The notes beneath the pieces were generated by a model that saw only the letters and a program-made list of their open reading frames with translations, was not told where the DNA came from and did not search any database. Positions 61,216 through 64,000 of a stretch of DNA of 64,000 nt are shown here, in pieces (position 1 is the first letter of the stretch; every line of letters begins with the position of its first letter). Made by a program: the position numbers and the translations under genes. Origin of the DNA: CATQHL01 sp965242895 (lineage in GTDB: Bacteria > Actinomycetota > Acidimicrobiia > Acidimicrobiales > CATQHL01); assembly GCA_965242895.1 (NCBI GenBank), contig OZ251507.1:2604001-2668000 (forward strand). The letters run 5' to 3'.

Positions 61216-62082
61216 ATGTTCGGAGTCGGCGGCGGGATTCTCATGGTGCCCGGCCTGGTCTACTTCACGAATCTCCCTCAGCGCCGAGCGCACGGCACGT
61301 CGCTGGCGGCGACCGTCCTCTTCGCCTCTGCCGGGGTGGCCGTCTACGCCCTAGAAGGCCGGATCAACCTGCCTTACGCCCTCATCATCCTTGCCGGCTC
61401 CCTAGCCGGCGTGATAGTCGGGACGAGGCTGCTGCAGAGCGTGTCCACGCAGGGTCTGCAAGTCACCTTCGCTTTCCTCCTAGGCGCAGCCGCCGTGCGT
61501 TTCCTGATCGGAATCCCTGAAGGCTCCGAATCCATCGGCCTGCACGCCGCAAGCATTTCGGCTCTGGTGCTGCTGGGAGTCGGGGTCGGCATGGTGGCAG
61601 GACTCCTAGGCATAGGCGGCGGAATCCTGATCGTCCCCGCCCTGGTGCTGTTCTTCGAGACGACGGAACTGGCAGCAAAAGGCACGTCGCTGCTCGTCGT
61701 GCTGATCACCGCTACAGCCGGGAGCGTCCGAAACTGGGGTTACCGCAATATGGACGTCAGGGGGGCTCTGCTCACGGGCTGCGGCGGCGCATTGTCAGCC
61801 TTCGGAGGGGCTGTGCTGGCAGGGGTCGTATCCCGTCGGCTCTCGAGCGTGTTCATTGCGATCCTGATGATTCTCGTCGGCATTCGTTTTGCCCTGAGCG
61901 CCCGATCCAGGCGAAAAGCGCCGGCAGAGGAGCATCCAGACGAGGGTGCGCCCCCCGCCCGGTCAACTGACCGCCCCTCCGCTCAGAAGGGCGGCGACAG
62001 CCAGTCTGACGAGAAGCGCCCGAAGCGCCCGAAGCAATCCCCAGAAGCCAAAGCAGACGAGTCCGGCCAGCCGCCGCCGTAG
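61216..62082 (+). CDS. TauE/SafE (TSUP) family membrane permease
   Basis: A 288-residue protein with eight or so spans, exporting sulfite or small organosulfonates in known members. It shows the two pseudo-repeats GMFGVGGGILMVPGLVY and GLLGIGGGILIVPALVLF, each followed by HGTSLAATVLF or AKGTSLLVVLITA. The C-terminal ~55 residues are Lys/Pro/Glu-rich and non-membrane. ATG 61216 is the first standard start, yet in-frame codons before it read WWRYVLIGLFAGFLSG, the normal first span of this family, without an ATG, GTG or TTG back to the in-frame stop near 61019. A rare start codon, or an error in the read, is likely. Confidence 0.85.
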   Translation: MFGVGGGILMVPGLVYFTNLPQRRAHGTSLAATVLFASAGVAVYALEGRINLPYALIILAGSLAGVIVGTRLLQSVSTQGLQVTFAFLLGAAAVRFLIGIPEGSESIGLHAASISALVLLGVGVGMVAGLLGIGGGILIVPALVLFFETTELAAKGTSLLVVLITATAGSVRNWGYRNMDVRGALLTGCGGALSAFGGAVLAGVVSRRLSSVFIAILMILVGIRFALSARSRRKAPAEEHPDEGAPPARSTDRPSAQKGGDSQSDEKRPKRPKQSPEAKADESGQPPP

Positions 62083-62089
62083 AAAGCCC

Positions 62090-62095
62090 TAGAAT
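62090..62095 (+). promoter_or_regulatory. -10 hexamer of the quinone oxidoreductase gene (leaderless type)
   Basis: TAGAAT ends six bases before GTG 62102. Confidence 0.45.
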
Positions 62096-62101
62096 CGAGC
62101 G

Positions 62102-63088
62102 GTGAAGGCAATCGTTCTAACGGGTCGCGGCGCCCCCGAGGTGCTGCAGCCCCAAGAAGTTCCCTCCCCCGAGCCCGGGCCGGAAGAACTGCTCGTGGAT
62201 GTGGCAGCCACTGCGGTTAACCGAGCGGACGTCCTGCAGAGAATGGGGCTGTACGCCGCCGCCCCGACGGAACTGGAAATACCCGGTCTGGAGTTCTCTG
62301 GACGCGTCGCCGCCGTCGGGCGAAGAGTGCAGGAGTTCAGCGTCGGAGATTTCGTGATGGGCCTGGTCGCAGGCGGCGGCTACGCGCAGCGGCTGGTAGT
62401 GCATGAGCGGGTTGCCATGCGTATTCCCCGCGGGATGCCCCCGATCGACGCCGCAGCCATCCCAGAGGTCTGGATGACCGCTTTTGACGCCCTGGTCTGC
62501 CAAGGCGGGCTGACTTCGGGACGGACTGCGCTCGTCCACGGGGGAGGCTCCGGAGTGGGGACGGCTGCCATCGGACTGGTCAAGGCGCTGGGAGGAAGCG
62601 TGATCAGCACTTCCTCGGCGGGCAAGATGGAGCGCTGCCTCGCTCTGGGCGCCGACCTGGCGCTGGACTACGCCAGAGAGGACTTCGCAGCAGAAACCAA
62701 GCGCTTCACCTCCGGACGGGGGGTGGACGTGGTGCTCGACGTGCTAGGCGGGGAATACCTGGCGCGCAACTTGGCCGCAGTAAGGGTGGGAGGGCGCATC
62801 CTGCAGGTGGGTCTGCTGAGCGGCAGCAAGGCCGAAATCCCCTTAGGCAGGCTTCTCACGAAGCGCGTGCATCTCATAGGAACGGCTCTGCGCTCGCGCT
62901 CTATAGAGGAGAAGATCGTCCTCAGCCGCCGTTTTGCCGAGGAGGTCTTGCCGCTGTTCGACGACGGACGTCTGCGTCCCGTAATCGACAGCCGCTACTC
63001 CCTCTGGGATGTCGCCGAAGCCCACCGCTACATGGAATCGAACGCCAATTTCGGCAAGATCCTGCTTGAGGTCTCCTCTTTGCCATAG
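62102..63088 (+). CDS. NAD(P)H-quinone oxidoreductase, PIG3-type MDR
   Basis: A 328-residue zinc-independent medium-chain dehydrogenase/reductase. The N-terminal half has MKAIVLTGRGAPEVLQ, VAATAVNRADVLQRMGLY and IPGLEFSGRVAAVGRRVQEF; the cofactor domain has LVHGGGSGVGTAAIGLVKAL (nucleotide loop), then GVDVVLDVLGGEYLARNL. The closing HRYMESNANFGKILLEV is typical of the PIG3/TP53I3 quinone reductase subgroup, which reduces quinones or enones with NADPH. No catalytic or structural zinc cysteines are seen. The GTG start is fixed by the family N-terminus and by TAGAAT upstream. Confidence 0.9.
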   Translation: MKAIVLTGRGAPEVLQPQEVPSPEPGPEELLVDVAATAVNRADVLQRMGLYAAAPTELEIPGLEFSGRVAAVGRRVQEFSVGDFVMGLVAGGGYAQRLVVHERVAMRIPRGMPPIDAAAIPEVWMTAFDALVCQGGLTSGRTALVHGGGSGVGTAAIGLVKALGGSVISTSSAGKMERCLALGADLALDYAREDFAAETKRFTSGRGVDVVLDVLGGEYLARNLAAVRVGGRILQVGLLSGSKAEIPLGRLLTKRVHLIGTALRSRSIEEKIVLSRRFAEEVLPLFDDGRLRPVIDSRYSLWDVAEAHRYMESNANFGKILLEVSSLP

Positions 63089-63131
63089 CAGAACTTACGT
63101 CAAGCGATTTACAATAGAACATAGTTAGAAT

Positions 63132-63146
63132 GCCACAAAATGTGGC
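63132..63146 (+). promoter_or_regulatory. Perfect palindrome GCCACA-AAA-TGTGGC before the BldC-like gene
   Basis: Six-base arms around AAA, centred ~25 bp upstream of the -10 hexamer at 63161, i.e. over the -35 region. A likely operator. Confidence 0.5.
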
Positions 63147-63160
63147 GAATCGCACGCACA

Positions 63161-63166
63161 TATACT
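63161..63166 (+). promoter_or_regulatory. -10 hexamer of the BldC-like gene
   Basis: TATACT ends 13 bases before ATG 63180, predicting a leader of only ~7 bases and no ribosome site. Confidence 0.5.
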
Positions 63167-63179
63167 ACACTTACTTTTT

Positions 63180-63443
63180 ATGCCTAAATCTTCCAATGAA
63201 ACCGAATGGTTGAGCTCCGGGAAAGCAGCGGCGCTCCTCAGCGTCAGTTCACGGACACTCTACAGATTCATCGACGAGGGTCTCCTGCCCGGGTACCGCT
63301 TCGGCAGGGTCATTCGTATCAAACTCCGCGACCTCGAGGAGTTCATTGATACCTGCCGCATCGTCCCTGGGACGCTCAAGCACCTCTACCCCGACCCCAA
63401 GCAGGAGCCTGACGATTCAGCGGCTGACGATCCAGCGACTTGA
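63180..63443 (+). CDS. BldC/excisionase-type helix-turn-helix protein
   Basis: An 87-residue MerR-superfamily DNA-binding protein of the excisionase/BldC type: WLSSGKAAALLSVSSRTLYR (helix-turn-helix, residues ~10-29), FIDEGLLPGYRFGRVIRIK (wing) and DLEEFIDTCRIVPGTLKHLY. The last ~17 residues are acidic low complexity. Actinobacterial developmental regulators have this size and fold; a mobile-element excisionase is less likely since no integrase is near. Its gene has a near-leaderless promoter overlapped by a palindrome, perhaps for autoregulation. phoH follows 91 bp later. Confidence 0.8.
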   Translation: MPKSSNETEWLSSGKAAALLSVSSRTLYRFIDEGLLPGYRFGRVIRIKLRDLEEFIDTCRIVPGTLKHLYPDPKQEPDDSAADDPAT

Positions 63444-63462
63444 ACGGTCTAAACGCCCAGCC

Positions 63463-63512
63463 GACCGGATGAGGAACCAACCGGATGAGGAACCAGCCGA
63501 ATGAGGAGAACG
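63463..63512 (+). repeat. Three 16-17-bp tandem repeats
   Basis: CCGGATGAGGAACCA-type units between the BldC-like gene and phoH. Confidence 0.7.
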
Positions 63513-63534
63513 AGAGACGGATGACCTTCGACTG

Positions 63535-64000
63535 GTGAGTCAGCCGGCAGCGGCGCGGCTGACGGTCTCCGGCGCCCATCTGGTTCCTGCCCTGTTAGGG
63601 CCGGAAGACCGCCACCTGCGCCTTTTGGAAGCAGCATTCCCCGGCTCGGGCATTTACGTGCGGGGGAACGACGTGAAGGTTTCTGGGGGCGAGGCTTCCA
63701 GCGTCGTCAAGGTGCTGGAAGAACTGGTGCGCTTGTTAGGAGAAGGCCAGTCGGTGGATTCCCGCAGCGTGATTCACGTCATCGACATGGTGGCGGCCGA
63801 CGAAGACCCCAAGGAGGTGCTGGGGCACGAGGTGCTGCGTCGCACAGCCGGGGCTTCCGTGCGCCCGCGTTCGAGAGGTCAGCGGCTCTATGTGGACGCC
63901 ATCCGTTCCAACGTCGTCACGTTTTCTATCGGGCCTGCCGGCACCGGCAAGAGTTGGCTGGCAGTGGCGGCCGGCATCAACGCACTGCGTGAGCGTGAAG
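63535..64000 (+). CDS. PhoH family ATPase (3' end outside window)
   Basis: 155 residues are visible before the window edge. GTG 63535 starts VSQPAAARLTVSGAHLVPA; the KH-like N-terminal part follows (HLRLLEAAFPGSGIYVRGND, then VKVLEELVRLLGEGQSV), then the PhoH domain with RPRSRGQRLYVDAIRSNVV and the Walker A loop GPAGTGKSWLAVAAGINAL. PhoH-like proteins are P-loop ATPases linked to RNA metabolism, usually encoded beside ybeY and era homologues, which would lie to the right. The exact start is not certain; no strong ribosome site is seen. Confidence 0.9.
   Translation, partial: MSQPAAARLTVSGAHLVPALLGPEDRHLRLLEAAFPGSGIYVRGNDVKVSGGEASSVVKVLEELVRLLGEGQSVDSRSVIHVIDMVAADEDPKEVLGHEVLRRTAGASVRPRSRGQRLYVDAIRSNVVTFSIGPAGTGKSWLAVAAGINALRERE

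Overview
The window is GC-rich chromosomal DNA from an actinobacterium. Pointers are a menaquinone operon, an FbiD/CofC-type coenzyme F420 enzyme, a DUF222-HNH endonuclease, a mycothiol-type maleylpyruvate isomerase family protein, GTG starts and promoter hexamers placed as for leaderless mRNAs. The class (perhaps Acidimicrobiia or a relative) is a guess. No rRNA, tRNA, CRISPR array, integrase or transposase was recognised.

Region 1 (1-19.8 kb) is an accessory, probably anti-phage island, more AT-rich than the rest. It opens with the C-terminal half of a DUF499 ATPase, then a DUF488-associated protein. Next come copies of one cassette. Its only complete version (7.4-14.1 kb) has four tightly packed genes, TIR, two-domain TIR, SLOG and TIR, convergent with a coupled pair on the other strand: a ~206-residue protein and a ~1125-residue all-helical protein carrying a related N-terminal domain. 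The large gene is intact three times (2773-6198, 10142-13519, 14635-18003) and the small one twice. Between them lie decayed pieces of SLOG, DUF488, DUF499 and the small gene, which let the duplications and deletions be traced. By analogy with Thoeris, TIR enzymes would make or consume an NAD-derived signal, SLOG would bind it, and the helical pair would sense or execute. That is inference, but I recognise no described system with this layout.

Region 2 (19.8-36 kb) holds two orphan small membrane proteins, a zinc-uptake locus (permease and His-rich lipoprotein on the minus strand, ATPase on the plus strand, a Fur/Zur-like operator before the lipoprotein gene, and a Zur-type repressor), a MalY/PatB-type aminotransferase, a DUF222-HNH endonuclease, and repeat-laden spacers up to menB.

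Region 3 (34.7-64 kb) is core chromosome: menB; a coupled merR-menF-menD-menC run; an M23 peptidase; pncB and pncA; ribA; ltaE; DUF1015; a hemolysin III protein; a TrmH methylase; a 53-residue cationic amphipathic peptide; a CopD-like protein; a maleylpyruvate-isomerase-family protein; a DUF3159-like protein; an ABC exporter; fbiD/cofC; a CoA-transferase; gpsA; rnhB; a NifU-N-like protein; a TauE/SafE permease; a quinone oxidoreductase; a BldC-like regulator; and the start of phoH.

Two sequence-level patterns stand out. Many unrelated loci, intergenic and in-frame, carry imperfect direct repeats offset by close to 72 bp. Several housekeeping enzymes carry repeat-built low-complexity extensions or insertions.
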